From the NCBI GenBank assembly GCA_028713915.1, contig JAQTNK010000032.1:1-48727 (forward strand): 48,727 bases of DNA. The letters are read 5' to 3'. Positions 33,528 through 43,415 of this stretch are shown one piece after another (within the stretch, counting starts at the first letter, position 1; every line of letters starts with the position of its first letter). The position numbers were made by a program, and so were the translations under genes. The notes beneath the pieces were generated by a model, which was given only the letters and a program-made list of their open reading frames with translations, made no database searches and had not been told where the DNA came from. Source of the DNA: Rhodocyclaceae bacterium (GTDB lineage Bacteria > Pseudomonadota > Gammaproteobacteria > Burkholderiales > Rhodocyclaceae).

Positions 33528-34382
33528 TCAATGCGCGCCGTCGCACAAAGGATGAATGTCGACTCCGCGCGCCACGAAGCCGCGCATGCCCGCCGGCAGC
33601 GCGGCCAGTTCCGCACGGGCCGCCGCTTCATTCTCGAACGCCGCAAAACAGCAGGCGCCCGAGCCGCTCATGCGCGCCTCGCCCGCCCGCCGCAGCCAGG
33701 CGAGGTGCCGCGCCACCTCCGGGTGAAGCCGGCACGCCACCGCTTCGAGATCGTTGCCGCCGACGCCGGGGTGCCAATCGGCGGCATGCAGGGCGGGCGT
33801 GTCGCGGCGCAGGTCGGACGCCCGGAAAATGTCGGCCGTCGGCACGGCAACGCTCGGCATCGTCACGAGATACCAGGCCGGCGGCATCGCCACGTCCGTG
33901 AAGCGCTCGCCGACGCCCTCGGCGAAGGCGCTGCGGCCGTGAATGAAAATCGGCACGTCGGCGCCCAGCTGCAGACCCAGCGCCTGCAGCTCGCGCGACG
34001 TGAGGCCGCAGCCCCAGAGCCGGTTCAGGGCCATCAGCGTGGTCGCGGCGTCGGAGCTGCCGCCGCCGAGACCGCCGCCCATGGGGATGCGCTTGGCCAA
34101 GGCGATGGTCGCGCCCTGCCGGTCGCCTGCGGTGGCGCGCAGCAGGCGCGCGGCGCGCACGGTGAGGTCGGTATCGGGATCGACGCCGGGCAGCGCGTGC
34201 GCGGCGACGACATGGCCGTCGTCGCGCGGCGAGAAGCGCAACACGTCGCCGAAGTCGAGGAAGCGAAATACCGTTTGCAGCAGGTGATAGCCGTCGGCGC
34301 GCCGGCCGACGACATGCAGGAAAAGATTGATCTTGGCCGGCGCCGGCCAGTCGCGCTGCCAGGCGTTCAGTTCAGCTGCCAT
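33528..34382 (-). CDS. ispE: 4-diphosphocytidyl-2-C-methyl-D-erythritol kinase
   Basis: The 284-residue GHMP kinase has the substrate motif PAPAKINLFLHVVGRRADGY, the ATP loop IPMGGGLGGGSSDAA, and the C-terminal MSGSGACCFA. It acts in the MEP isoprenoid pathway. The ATG at 34382 lies 16 bases inside the 3' end of lolB, so translation is coupled. The lolB-ispE order with tRNA-Gln and prs is conserved in this class. Confidence 0.96.
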   Translation of the reverse strand: MAAELNAWQRDWPAPAKINLFLHVVGRRADGYHLLQTVFRFLDFGDVLRFSPRDDGHVVAAHALPGVDPDTDLTVRAARLLRATAGDRQGATIALAKRIPMGGGLGGGSSDAATTLMALNRLWGCGLTSRELQALGLQLGADVPIFIHGRSAFAEGVGERFTDVAMPPAWYLVTMPSVAVPTADIFRASDLRRDTPALHAADWHPGVGGNDLEAVACRLHPEVARHLAWLRRAGEARMSGSGACCFAAFENEAAARAELAALPAGMRGFVARGVDIHPLCDGAH

Positions 34383-34930
34383 GAATCCACCTTGAGGCGC
34401 AGCTCGATGTCGTCGCGCCGGAATTCCATCAGCACCGGCAAGGCATCGGCGGCGGGCGATTCGTAGTCGAGATAGCGGATATCCCAGCCGTCGGCGCTGG
34501 CGGCCAGCGGCCGTCCGACGTCGTCGCGCTGCGTTGCGGCGACGTCGCCGAGCAGCCAGCGCGGCATGCCCGCCAGCGGCAGCGCGAAGCCGAAAACCTG
34601 CGCCGACAGGCTTTCCCAATCGGGCGCGGCAGCCACCTGCTGGTCGGCCGACACCAGGCGCGCGCCGGCGGCGTCGCGGCTCAGCTCGGCGACGCCCTGC
34701 CCCAGCGGCGTCGTCAGCAGGATGTCGTCGGCGGCAGCCGTGTGGTGCCAGGCGATGTTGGCGTAATGGCGGGTCTGGTCCTGGCGTGCGGCGACGCGTC
34801 CGTCGAGCGAGAAAGCGGAAATGCCGGCGCGCGCCGGACGCGGTGAAATTTCGGCCTGCCGCGGCGGCAGCGCCTCGCAGCCGGCCAGCAGCACCGCGAC
34901 GGCCAGCAGAATCAGTCGCGCCAGATTCAG
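34367..34930 (-). CDS. lolB: Outer-membrane lipoprotein LolB, probable CTG start
   Basis: LolB receives lipoproteins from LolA and inserts them into the outer membrane. The body includes ISAFSLDGRVAARQDQTRHY, the hydrophobic loop LLTTPLGQGVAELSR and a C-terminal DDIELRLKVDSWQLN. No ATG, GTG or TTG gives a normal signal peptide. GTG 34894 leaves only LLAGC. CTG 34930 gives LNLARLILLAVAVLLAGC, a textbook lipoprotein signal, and overlaps the upstream TGA (CTGA). I therefore place the start there, giving 187 residues; this is inference. Confidence 0.8.
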   Translation of the reverse strand: MNLARLILLAVAVLLAGCEALPPRQAEISPRPARAGISAFSLDGRVAARQDQTRHYANIAWHHTAAADDILLTTPLGQGVAELSRDAAGARLVSADQQVAAAPDWESLSAQVFGFALPLAGMPRWLLGDVAATQRDDVGRPLAASADGWDIRYLDYESPAADALPVLMEFRRDDIELRLKVDSWQLN

Positions 34931-36633
34931 GGCTGGAACCGCTTGATGGTGGCCGACAGCGCCTCGTTGCCGGGGCTGGCCTGGGCGGCATCGTTCCAGG
35001 CCTTGAGCGCTTCGTCGTGCCGGCCCAGGACCCAGAGCACTTCGCCGACGTGCGCGGCGATTTCGGGATCCGGCCGCAGCGTCAACGCCCGCTTGAGGAC
35101 GTCGAGCGCGCCGCCGGCGTCGCCCTTGCGATAGAGCAGCCAGCCCTTGCTGTCGAGGATGAAAGGATCTTCCGGCGCCAGCTCGAGCGCCTTGTCGATC
35201 AACTGCTTCGCTTCGTCGAGACGCTCGCCGCGATCGGCAAGCGAGTAGCCAAGCGCGTTGTAGGCGTGGGCGTGGTCGGGCTGGAGCTTGATGAGCCGTC
35301 GCAGGTCGCGTTCGAGCACGTCGGGTTGGCCGATCTTCTCGGCCGCCAGGGCCGCCTCGTAGAGAATGTCCGGCTGGTCGGGCTGCGCCGCGAGCCCGGC
35401 GTCGAGCACCGCATAGGCATCGACATGGCGGCCGGCCTCGCGCAGCAATTGCGCTTCGCCGAGTATCAGTTGCGTGCGTTCCTGCGGACTGCTCGCCTGG
35501 ACTTCGTGCAGGCCCTTGCGCGCCTCGTCGAGGCGGCCGGTCTGCGCCAGCACGTTGGCCAGGCGTAGCTGCGCGGCGAGGTATTGCTCACCGGCGGTGA
35601 CCTGCGCGTACCACTGGATGGCTTCGCCCCAGGACTTGCGCTCCTCGGCGATCTGGCCGAGATATAGACGAGCGCTGTCGGCATCGCTGTAGCCGAGTTC
35701 GACCAGGCGTTTCAGGTAGCGCTCGGCCAGGGTGTGATCGTTGAGCTGCAGCGACAGCACGGCGACGGCATAAATGACATCGCCATTATCGGGATTGTCG
35801 GCCAGCAGCTGGGTGAATTCGCTGCGCGCTTCCTCGTAGCGCTTGGCGCCGACCAGGGCGCGGGCATAGGCGAGGCGGGCGTCGTGCGCCTGGGGATTGG
35901 CGGCGACGAAACGCTTGAGGTCGTCGAGCATTTCCGGATCGTGCGGCGCGATCTGGGCGCGCACCAGCGCCGCCTGCTCCCAATCGGGTCGCAAGGACAG
36001 GGCGCGGTCTATCTCGTGGCGGGCGGCGATCTGATCCTGGGCTTCGTAGGCGGCGATGGCGCGGGCGAAATGCGCTTCGGCAATGCCCAGGTAGGGCGCC
36101 GTGACTTCGTCGATGAGCCGATGGACGGCCGCCTTGTCCGTGCTGCGGGCGAAGACGCGATTCAGGCGCAGCAGCGCGGGTCCGATGTTCGGCCCGGCGC
36201 TGGACAGCATCTTGGCGATGTGCACCGAAAGCTCTTCGCTGCGGCCGCTGGCGGCCAGCAGGCTGGCGAGCATCTGGCGCGCCTGCTGCGAATCGGGATC
36301 GGCATCGGCCCAGATGCGCGCCGCTTCGAGCGCCGCATCGTACTGGCGCGAGAACAGCGCGACTTCGGCGGCACGCTTGGCGACGCGCGGGTCGTGCGTC
36401 GCCTTGGCGAGATCGAGGTAGGTGCCGACGGCCAAGGCCACCTGGCCGCGCTGGCCGGCGATCTCGGCGAGGAGAAATTCATGCAGCAACTGCGGCGTCA
36501 GTTCGATCTTCGGCAGATGCGCGGGGGCCGTCTCGATCGCCGCGTCGTCGCCGGGCACAACGGGATCGTCGGCATGGGCCATGCCGGCGCCGAAACAGGC
36601 CATCAGGGCGGTGGCGAAGAGTCGCAGCTTCAT
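34927..36633 (-). CDS. Secreted tetratricopeptide-repeat protein
   Basis: ATG 36633 gives 568 residues with a signal peptide ending AHA. Many TPR-like helical pairs follow, for example YDAALEAARIWADADPDSQQ near residue 100, YEEARSEFTQLLADNPDNGD near 260 and AKQLIDKALELAPEDPFILD near 470. It probably acts as a periplasmic scaffold. A homologue upstream of lolB-ispE is common in betaproteobacteria. The partner is unknown. Its stop overlaps the proposed lolB start, so it leads the TPR-lolB-ispE operon. Confidence 0.9.
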   Translation of the reverse strand: MKLRLFATALMACFGAGMAHADDPVVPGDDAAIETAPAHLPKIELTPQLLHEFLLAEIAGQRGQVALAVGTYLDLAKATHDPRVAKRAAEVALFSRQYDAALEAARIWADADPDSQQARQMLASLLAASGRSEELSVHIAKMLSSAGPNIGPALLRLNRVFARSTDKAAVHRLIDEVTAPYLGIAEAHFARAIAAYEAQDQIAARHEIDRALSLRPDWEQAALVRAQIAPHDPEMLDDLKRFVAANPQAHDARLAYARALVGAKRYEEARSEFTQLLADNPDNGDVIYAVAVLSLQLNDHTLAERYLKRLVELGYSDADSARLYLGQIAEERKSWGEAIQWYAQVTAGEQYLAAQLRLANVLAQTGRLDEARKGLHEVQASSPQERTQLILGEAQLLREAGRHVDAYAVLDAGLAAQPDQPDILYEAALAAEKIGQPDVLERDLRRLIKLQPDHAHAYNALGYSLADRGERLDEAKQLIDKALELAPEDPFILDSKGWLLYRKGDAGGALDVLKRALTLRPDPEIAAHVGEVLWVLGRHDEALKAWNDAAQASPGNEALSATIKRFQP

Positions 36634-36704
36634 CGGGGAGTCGATACGGGAGGAAACGTTCCAATACAATGGGGCCATGTTAGCAGTTTCGCAAGCCTCT
36701 CGAC

Positions 36705-37511
36705 ATGCCTGAACTGCCCGAGGTCGAGGTCACCTGCCGCGGCATTGCGCCGGCGCTGACGGGCCGCCGCTTGACGCGCGCCGTGCTGCGCGTGCCGGCG
36801 CTGCGCTACCCGCTGCCGGCACTCGGCGACGTCGCGGGAAAGACGCTGACCTCCGTGCAGCGGCGCGGCAAATATCTGCTGTTCGATTTCGGCACGGGCC
36901 ATCTGTTGCTGCATCTGGGCATGTCGGGCAGCCTGCGCCTGGTGGCGCCCAAGCTGGCGCCGGAGAAGCACGATCACGTCGACCTCGTGTTCGACGCTAC
37001 GGCGCTGCGCCTGCGCGACCCGCGCCGCTTCGGCGCGCTGCTGTGGATCGAAGGCGATCCGTTCGCGCATCCGCTGCTCGCGGCCCTGGGCGTCGAGCCG
37101 TTGTCGGCGGCATTCAACGCGTCGTGGTTGCGAACTGCCCTGCACGGCCGCAAGGCGGCGATCAAGCCTAGCCTGATGGATGCGCATCTCGTCGTCGGCA
37201 TCGGCAATATCTACGCCTCGGAAAGCCTGTTCCTCGCCGGCATCGATCCGCGCCGCGCCGCCGGCCGCGTCTCGCGCGAGCGCCTGGAGAAACTGGTGGC
37301 GGCGATCCGCGAAACGCTGCGCGCGGCGATCGCCGCCGGCGGCAGCAGCCTGCGCGATTTCGCACACTCGAACGGGGAACTCGGCTGCTTTCAGACGCGC
37401 CATCGCGTCTATGGCCGCGAAGGCTTGCCCTGCGTGGCTTGCGGGACGCCGATCAGGGCGATACGCCAAGGACAGCGGAGCACTTACTTCTGCCCGCGCT
37501 GCCAGAGATAA
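36705..37511 (+). CDS. mutM: Formamidopyrimidine-DNA glycosylase
   Basis: The 268-residue protein starts PELPEVEVTCRGI with the catalytic proline and glutamate. It has the RRGKYLLFDF lysine, the helix-two-turn-helix VVGIGNIYASESLFLAGIDP and the C-terminal zinc finger CVACGTPI...CPRCQR. It removes 8-oxoguanine and nicks the strand. The Nudix protein encoded at 7066 acts in the same 8-oxoguanine defence. It is divergent from the TPR gene. Confidence 0.97.
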   Translation: MPELPEVEVTCRGIAPALTGRRLTRAVLRVPALRYPLPALGDVAGKTLTSVQRRGKYLLFDFGTGHLLLHLGMSGSLRLVAPKLAPEKHDHVDLVFDATALRLRDPRRFGALLWIEGDPFAHPLLAALGVEPLSAAFNASWLRTALHGRKAAIKPSLMDAHLVVGIGNIYASESLFLAGIDPRRAAGRVSRERLEKLVAAIRETLRAAIAAGGSSLRDFAHSNGELGCFQTRHRVYGREGLPCVACGTPIRAIRQGQRSTYFCPRCQR

Positions 37512-37619
37512 AGCGATTGTCCCGACGCCGGGCCGCCCCAAGGCGGGACCTCGTAGACCTGTGAGCGTAGCGAACCATGGTCACCCCTTTCCGCTGGAAA
37601 GGGGCTGGGGGATAGGGCC
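37512..37619. repeat. Intergenic repeat unit with hairpin
   Basis: The gap between mutM and the ferredoxin gene holds cgccgggccgccccaagg at 37526-37543, recurring in inverted orientation at 42737-42754 with one mismatch. An eight-base stem (cccctttcc / ggaaagggg) and a G-rich tail follow. Both genes end here, so it may also work as a terminator. It looks like a dispersed REP-like element of this genome. Confidence 0.5.
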
Positions 37620-38370
<751 letters not shown>

Positions 38371-38374
<4 letters not shown>

Positions 38375-38913
38375 TCTCGTTCCAGCAAATGGTAAAAAAC
38401 CTGTCCCGCCTTGCCCCGCTTGACCGTCTGCCACGCCGCCAAGCCGTCCAGCGCGTACTCGGCTTCGGCGTAGATGCGCATGCCCGGCTTCGCCAGCGCC
38501 TCGAGGTGGGGCGCAATCCGCTCCAGCCACTGCTGCCGGTAGGGCGGATCGAGGAAAACGAGATCGTAGTTGCGTCCCATCTCCACAGTCGAAGCGAGGA
38601 ATTTTAGCGCATCCGCGCGGATAAGCTCCAGGCGATCGCAGACGAACGCCGCCGCATTTTGCCGCAACGCGGCGAAGGCGCGTTGATCCTGCTCAATTTG
38701 GGTGACGTGCGCCGCTCCGCGCGACGCCGCCTCGAAGCCGAGGATGCCGCTGCCGGCAAAGAGATCGAGGCAATCGAGGCCCGCGAGGTCCTGGCCCAGC
38801 CAGTTGAAGAGCGTCTCGCGCACGCTGTCCGGAGTCGGCCGCAGGCCCGGCGCAGCGGCGACCTTGACGAGCCGGCTGCGCCATTGCCCGCCGGTGATGC
38901 GGATGCGGGACAT
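38371..38913 (-). CDS. rsmD: 16S rRNA (guanine(966)-N(2))-methyltransferase RsmD
   Basis: The 180-residue protein starts [14 protein letters not shown] and has [15 protein letters not shown], the SAM-binding [18 protein letters not shown], and the catalytic DPPY motif in [12 protein letters not shown]. It methylates G966 of 16S rRNA. It is coupled to coaD by a four-base overlap. The upstream M16 peptidase stop lies 14 bases before the start. Confidence 0.95.
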
Positions 38914-38927
38914 CTACTTCTTGTCGA

Positions 38928-40232
38928 TCATTTCTCGTCGGTCGCGACGATCACCGTGACGAGATGGTCCGGATCGACGTGCCGCTTGAAGGCGGCACGC
39001 ACGTCCTGCGCCGTCACCGCCTGGACCTTGGCCGGAAAGTCGTCGAGATAGGTCAGCGGCAGCTGGTAGAAGCCGATCACCGACACGTAGTTGAGGAGCT
39101 TGGCGTTGCTGTCGATGCCGAGGGCCAGGCTGTCGACGAGGTGCTTCTTCGCTGCGGCGAGTTCCTGCGCCGTCGGGCCGTGGGCGAGAAACTCGGCCAG
39201 CACGTCCTGCGCCACCTTGAGCGCGGCGCCGGCCTGCTCGCGCTTGGTCTGCAGGCCGATCTCGAACGGGCCTTCGAGCTTGCGCGGCGAGAAATACGAA
39301 TAGACGCTGTAGGCGTAGCCGCGCTTCTCGCGCACTTCCTTCATCAGCCGCGAGACGAAGCCGCCGCCGCCGAGGCTGTAGTTGCCGACCTGCAGCGCGT
39401 AGAAATCCGCATCGCCGCGCTTCAGCGCCGGCAGGCCGATGTGGATGTGGCTCTGGGTCGCCGGATGGGCGACGCGAATGGTTGCCTTGGCCGGACTCGT
39501 CACCGCCGCCAGCGGCGTCGCGGCGACGCCCGGCGGCAGGCCTTCGGTGAGGCGCTGGGCGATCGCTTCGGCCTGTCCGCGCGAGACGTCGCCGATGATC
39601 GAAATCACCGCGCGGGCGGCGGCGTAGTGATCGCGATGGAAAGCGACGATATCGTCCCGCGTGATGCCGGCGACGCTTGCCGCCGTCGGCGCAATGCCAT
39701 AGGGATGGCCGGGGTAGATCGCGGCGGCGAAACGCTTGGCGGCGATGGCGTCCGGCCGCGTGTCGGCTTCCTCGATCTCGGCGATGGTGCGCGTCTTCTC
39801 GCGCGCCAGCGGAGCGGGCGGAAAGGTCGGCCGCGCCAATATCGTGCGCAGCAGGTCGAGCCCGGCGTCGCGTTCGCTCGGCGTCGTCAGCGTCCGCAGG
39901 CTAAGCCCGGCGCGGTCGTAATCGCTGCCGCCGGCAAAGCGCACGCCGAGATCGACGAAGCGGCCGGCGATGGCTTCCTCGTCCATGTCCCCGGCGCCGG
40001 CATCGAGCAGGCTGCGGGTCAGATCGGCCAGGCCGGACTTGCCAGGCGGATCGTAAGCCGCCCCGGCGGAGAAATCGACCTTCACGTCGAGAATGGGCAG
40101 CGCGTGGGTCTCGACGAAATAGACGCGGGCGCCGGATGCCGCGACCCAGTGTTCGATCTTGACGCCGGCATGGGCCGGAGCGATCAAGCAAACAGCCGCG
40201 AGTGCGGCGCATGCGCTAAGCAGTTTCTTCAT
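38928..40232 (-). CDS. M16-family peptidase-like protein without the zinc motif
   Basis: The 434-residue precursor has a signal peptide ending AHA. It has the M16 fold but no HXXEH zinc motif. It keeps the RLMKEVREKRGYAYSVYSYF segment with the arginine/tyrosine pair that completes the partner's active site. Its start is 13 bases after the stop of the active M16 gene. By family precedent the two form a periplasmic heterodimer in which this one binds substrate. Confidence 0.9.
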   Translation of the reverse strand: MKKLLSACAALAAVCLIAPAHAGVKIEHWVAASGARVYFVETHALPILDVKVDFSAGAAYDPPGKSGLADLTRSLLDAGAGDMDEEAIAGRFVDLGVRFAGGSDYDRAGLSLRTLTTPSERDAGLDLLRTILARPTFPPAPLAREKTRTIAEIEEADTRPDAIAAKRFAAAIYPGHPYGIAPTAASVAGITRDDIVAFHRDHYAAARAVISIIGDVSRGQAEAIAQRLTEGLPPGVAATPLAAVTSPAKATIRVAHPATQSHIHIGLPALKRGDADFYALQVGNYSLGGGGFVSRLMKEVREKRGYAYSVYSYFSPRKLEGPFEIGLQTKREQAGAALKVAQDVLAEFLAHGPTAQELAAAKKHLVDSLALGIDSNAKLLNYVSVIGFYQLPLTYLDDFPAKVQAVTAQDVRAAFKRHVDPDHLVTVIVATDEK

Positions 40233-40245
40233 TGCCGCCGCTCCT

Positions 40246-41616
40246 TCAGTATGGGCGCACCGCGGACGCAGGCTTCGCCTTGCGTGCGGTCTCGTCTATG
40301 GGCTGCGGATCGAGCACGGCCACCGTCAGCGTATCGTCCTTGAAATATTTCTTCGCCACGCCCTGCACCTCCTCGGCGGTGACGGTGCGCAGCTGCGCCA
40401 CCGTCTTGTCGATGTCGCGCCAGTTGTAGCCGGCGGCCTCGGTCATGCCGATCTCCATGGCCTGCGCCATCATCGAGTCGCGCTTGTAGACCTGCGCCGC
40501 GACGAGCTGCGTCTTCACGCGCGCCAGTTCCTCGGCGCTGACGCCTTCGTCCTGGATGCGCTTCATTTCGGCGCGGAAGGCCGCTTCGAGATCGGCGGCG
40601 CTCTTGCCTTCGCCGGGCTGGCCGCCGAGGATGAAGAGCGCTTCGCCGCGCACTTCGCTGTCGTATTGCGCGCCGGCGCTCTGCGCGACCTTCTGTTCCC
40701 TGACCAGGTCGCGCGGGAAGCGCGCCGCGTCGTGGCCGTCGAGCAGCGCCGCCAGCACTTCGAGGGCATAGGGTTCGCGATCGCGGTCGACGTCCTTGAG
40801 CTTGGGCACCTTCCAGGCCATCGCCAGATAGGCGAGCTTCGCCGGCGCCTTGACGACGAGCCGCTTGATGCCGGTCTGCTCGGGCTCGTTCTGCGGCCTG
40901 CGCTCCGGCAGCGCGTGGGCCTTGAGCTGGCCGTAGGTCTTCGCGGCGAGGCGGAAGACCTGCTCGTGATCGACGTCGCCGACGACCACGACATAGGCGT
41001 TGTTCGGCGCGTACCAGCGCTGGTACCAGCCGCGCGCATCCTGCCAGGTCATGTGCTGGAGATCGTCCATCCAGCCGATCACCGGCCGGCGGTAGGGATG
41101 AGCCTGGAAGGCGACGGAATTCAGCGCTTCATAGACCAGCGCCTGCGGGTTGTCGTCGGTGCGCAGGCGGCGCTCTTCCATCACCACCTTGATCTCGGAG
41201 GCAAACTCCTCGGGCGTGACCTGCAGGTTGGCCATGCGGTCGGCCTCCAGCGCCATCATCTCCGGCAGCGCGCGCTTGGGCACGATCTGGAAATAGGCGG
41301 TGTAGTCCTCGGCGGTGAAGGCGTTGTCGCGGCCGCCAGCGGCGGCGACGCGCGTGCTGAAGTCGCCGGCCGGCACTTTCTTCGTGCCCTTGAACATCAT
41401 GTGCTCGAGCGCATGGGCGAGACCGGAATGGCCGCTGCATTCGTCGATGGCGCCGACGCGGTACCAAACCATGTGCACCGCCGTCGGCGCACGCCGGTCC
41501 TCGTCGACGATGACGCGCAGGCCGTTGGCCAGCTGCTTCTCGAACGTTTCGGCACGGGCGCCGCCGGCGCAAGCCAGCAGCGCCGCCAGCAGGAAGGGGG
41601 TTAGGCTTGTTCTCAT
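40246..41616 (-). CDS. M16-family zinc metallopeptidase, catalytic subunit
   Basis: I chose ATG 41616, which gives a clean signal peptide (PFLLAALLACAGGARA); ATG 41640 is possible. The zinc site is HSGLAHALEHMMFKGT (HXXEH as HALEH), with a downstream glutamate in DYTAYFQIVPKRALPEMMAL. The protein is 456 residues. It would degrade peptides or process proteins in the periplasm with the inactive partner downstream. It is divergent from ftsY. Confidence 0.92.
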   Translation of the reverse strand: MRTSLTPFLLAALLACAGGARAETFEKQLANGLRVIVDEDRRAPTAVHMVWYRVGAIDECSGHSGLAHALEHMMFKGTKKVPAGDFSTRVAAAGGRDNAFTAEDYTAYFQIVPKRALPEMMALEADRMANLQVTPEEFASEIKVVMEERRLRTDDNPQALVYEALNSVAFQAHPYRRPVIGWMDDLQHMTWQDARGWYQRWYAPNNAYVVVVGDVDHEQVFRLAAKTYGQLKAHALPERRPQNEPEQTGIKRLVVKAPAKLAYLAMAWKVPKLKDVDRDREPYALEVLAALLDGHDAARFPRDLVREQKVAQSAGAQYDSEVRGEALFILGGQPGEGKSAADLEAAFRAEMKRIQDEGVSAEELARVKTQLVAAQVYKRDSMMAQAMEIGMTEAAGYNWRDIDKTVAQLRTVTAEEVQGVAKKYFKDDTLTVAVLDPQPIDETARKAKPASAVRPY

Positions 41617-41720
41617 CTCGGCGCTCGATTTCGCTCTCATGTCGCCATAAGGGCTTCTGTTAGAATGATTTTCTTCGATGCCGGATGATAACCCGGCAAA
41701 CACCATCGACACCCATCCCC

Positions 41721-42683
41721 ATGTTTGGTTTCCTGAAGAAGAAAGACGACGCGCCGCCGCCCGCCCCCGAGCGCAGCTGGGCCCAGCGCCTCAAGGCCGG
41801 CCTCGCCAAGACGCGCAGCGCGCTCAACACGCCGCTGGGCGAACTGTTCAGCCGCGCGAAGATCGACGACGAACTGCTCGAAGAACTCGAATCGACGCTC
41901 CTCATGGCCGATTGCGGCATCGACGCCACGACCTGGCTGCTCGACGAACTCAAGGCGCAGGTCAAGCGCGCCAAGATGGAGACGCCGGGCGAGCTGCGCG
42001 CCGCGCTGGTGAGCCTGCTCGAACGCCTCTTGGCGCCGCTCGAGCAGCCGCTCGACGTCTCCACCCACAAGCCGTTCGTCGTCATGATCGCCGGCGTCAA
42101 CGGCGCCGGCAAGACGACGTCGATCGGCAAGCTCGCCCACCAGTTCCACGACGAAGGCAGGAGCGTGCTGTTCGCCGCCGGCGACACGTTCCGCGCCGCC
42201 GCGCGCGAACAGCTGGCCGAATGGGGGCGCAGGAACGACGTCACGGTGATCGCCCAGGAATCGGGCGATCCGGCCGCGGTCGTCTTCGACGCCATCAATG
42301 CCGCCCGGGCGCGCGACATCGACATCGTGCTTGCCGACACCGCCGGGCGCCTGCCGACCCAGCTGCACCTGATGGAAGAAATCGCCAAGGTCAGGCGCGT
42401 GGTGCAGAAGGCCGATCCCAGCGGCCCGCATGAAGTGCTGCTGGTGCTCGACGCCAACATCGGCCAGAACGCGGTGGCCCAGGTGAAGGCTTTCGACAAG
42501 GCCATCGGCGTCACCGGCCTGATCGTCACCAAGCTCGACGGCACCGCCAAGGGCGGCGTGCTGGCGGCCATCGCGCGGCAATGCCCGAAGCCGGTGCGCT
42601 ACATCGGCGTCGGCGAAGGCATCGAGGATTTGCAGCCTTTCAGCGTCAAGGAATTCGTCGCGGCGCTGTTCGACACGCAGTGA
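41721..42683 (+). CDS. ftsY: Signal recognition particle receptor FtsY
   Basis: The 320-residue protein has a short N-terminal lead (MFGFLKKKDD) and the NG domain: GVNGAGKTTSIGKLAHQF (P-loop), AAGDTFRAAAREQL, DTAGRLPTQLHLMEEI, TKLDGTAKGGV and IGVGEGIEDLQPF. It docks SRP-ribosome complexes at the membrane. The acidic A domain of E. coli FtsY is missing, as in many betaproteobacteria. It precedes ftsE and ftsX. Confidence 0.97.
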   Translation: MFGFLKKKDDAPPPAPERSWAQRLKAGLAKTRSALNTPLGELFSRAKIDDELLEELESTLLMADCGIDATTWLLDELKAQVKRAKMETPGELRAALVSLLERLLAPLEQPLDVSTHKPFVVMIAGVNGAGKTTSIGKLAHQFHDEGRSVLFAAGDTFRAAAREQLAEWGRRNDVTVIAQESGDPAAVVFDAINAARARDIDIVLADTAGRLPTQLHLMEEIAKVRRVVQKADPSGPHEVLLVLDANIGQNAVAQVKAFDKAIGVTGLIVTKLDGTAKGGVLAAIARQCPKPVRYIGVGEGIEDLQPFSVKEFVAALFDTQ

Positions 42684-42736
42684 TGCCCCCCACTCTCGCC
42701 TTTCCGGCTCGCTGCCCCCCACGGGGGCGCACAGCT

Positions 42737-42754
42737 CCTTGGGACGGCCCGGCG
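42737..42754 (-). repeat. Second copy of the intergenic repeat
   Basis: Read on the minus strand it is cgccgggccgtcccaagg, differing at one base from 37526-37543. It lies in the 81-base ftsY-ftsE gap next to ccccccacggggg-type sequence. The pairing suggests a dispersed intergenic element inserted within this operon. Confidence 0.5.
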
Positions 42755-42764
42755 GAGCCTTAGC

Positions 42765-43415
42765 ATGATCCAGTTCCAGCACGTCTCCAAGCGCTACCCG
42801 CCGGGCATCAACGCGCTGTCCGACATCGACTTCGAGATCGGCGACGGCGAGTTCGCCATCATCGGCGGCCACTCGGGCGCCGGCAAGTCGACGCTGCTGA
42901 AGCTCATCGCCGCCATCGAGCGCCCCAGCAGCGGCGTGGTGCTGGTCAATGGCCAGAACGTCGGCGCCCTGAAGCGCGCCGCGATTCCCTACCTGCGCCG
43001 CAACCTCGGCCTCGTCTTCCAGGACCAGAAGCTGCTGTTCGACCGCAGCGTTTTCGAGAACGCCATGCTGCCGCTGTCGATCGCCGGCTTCCCGCCGCGC
43101 GAGGCCGGCAAGCGCGTGCGCGCGGCGCTCGACAAGGTCGGCCTGCTCGAGCGCGAAAAAGCCATGCCCATCGCCCTGTCGGGCGGCGAACAGCAGCGGC
43201 TGGCCATCGCCCGCGCCGTGGTGAACCGCCCCAACCTGCTGCTCGCCGACGAGCCGACGGCGCACCTCGATGCTGACACGGCGACGGAAGTCGCGCAGAT
43301 CTTCCGCGACTTCCACCAGGTCGGCGTCGCCGTCGTCATCGCCACCTACGACGGCGCCTCGTTCGCCGGCGCGCGCCAGATCGTGCTCGCCCACGGCACC
43401 ATGACATCATCATGA
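42765..43415 (+). CDS. ftsE: Cell division ATP-binding protein FtsE
   Basis: The 216-residue ABC ATPase has the Walker A GGHSGAGKSTLLKLI, the signature ALSGGEQQRLAIARAVV and Walker B LLLADEPTAHLD, with the FtsE-type opening MIQFQHVSKRYPPGINALSD. With FtsX it activates periplasmic amidases at the septum. It overlaps ftsX by four bases. Confidence 0.96.
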   Translation: MIQFQHVSKRYPPGINALSDIDFEIGDGEFAIIGGHSGAGKSTLLKLIAAIERPSSGVVLVNGQNVGALKRAAIPYLRRNLGLVFQDQKLLFDRSVFENAMLPLSIAGFPPREAGKRVRAALDKVGLLEREKAMPIALSGGEQQRLAIARAVVNRPNLLLADEPTAHLDADTATEVAQIFRDFHQVGVAVVIATYDGASFAGARQIVLAHGTMTSS

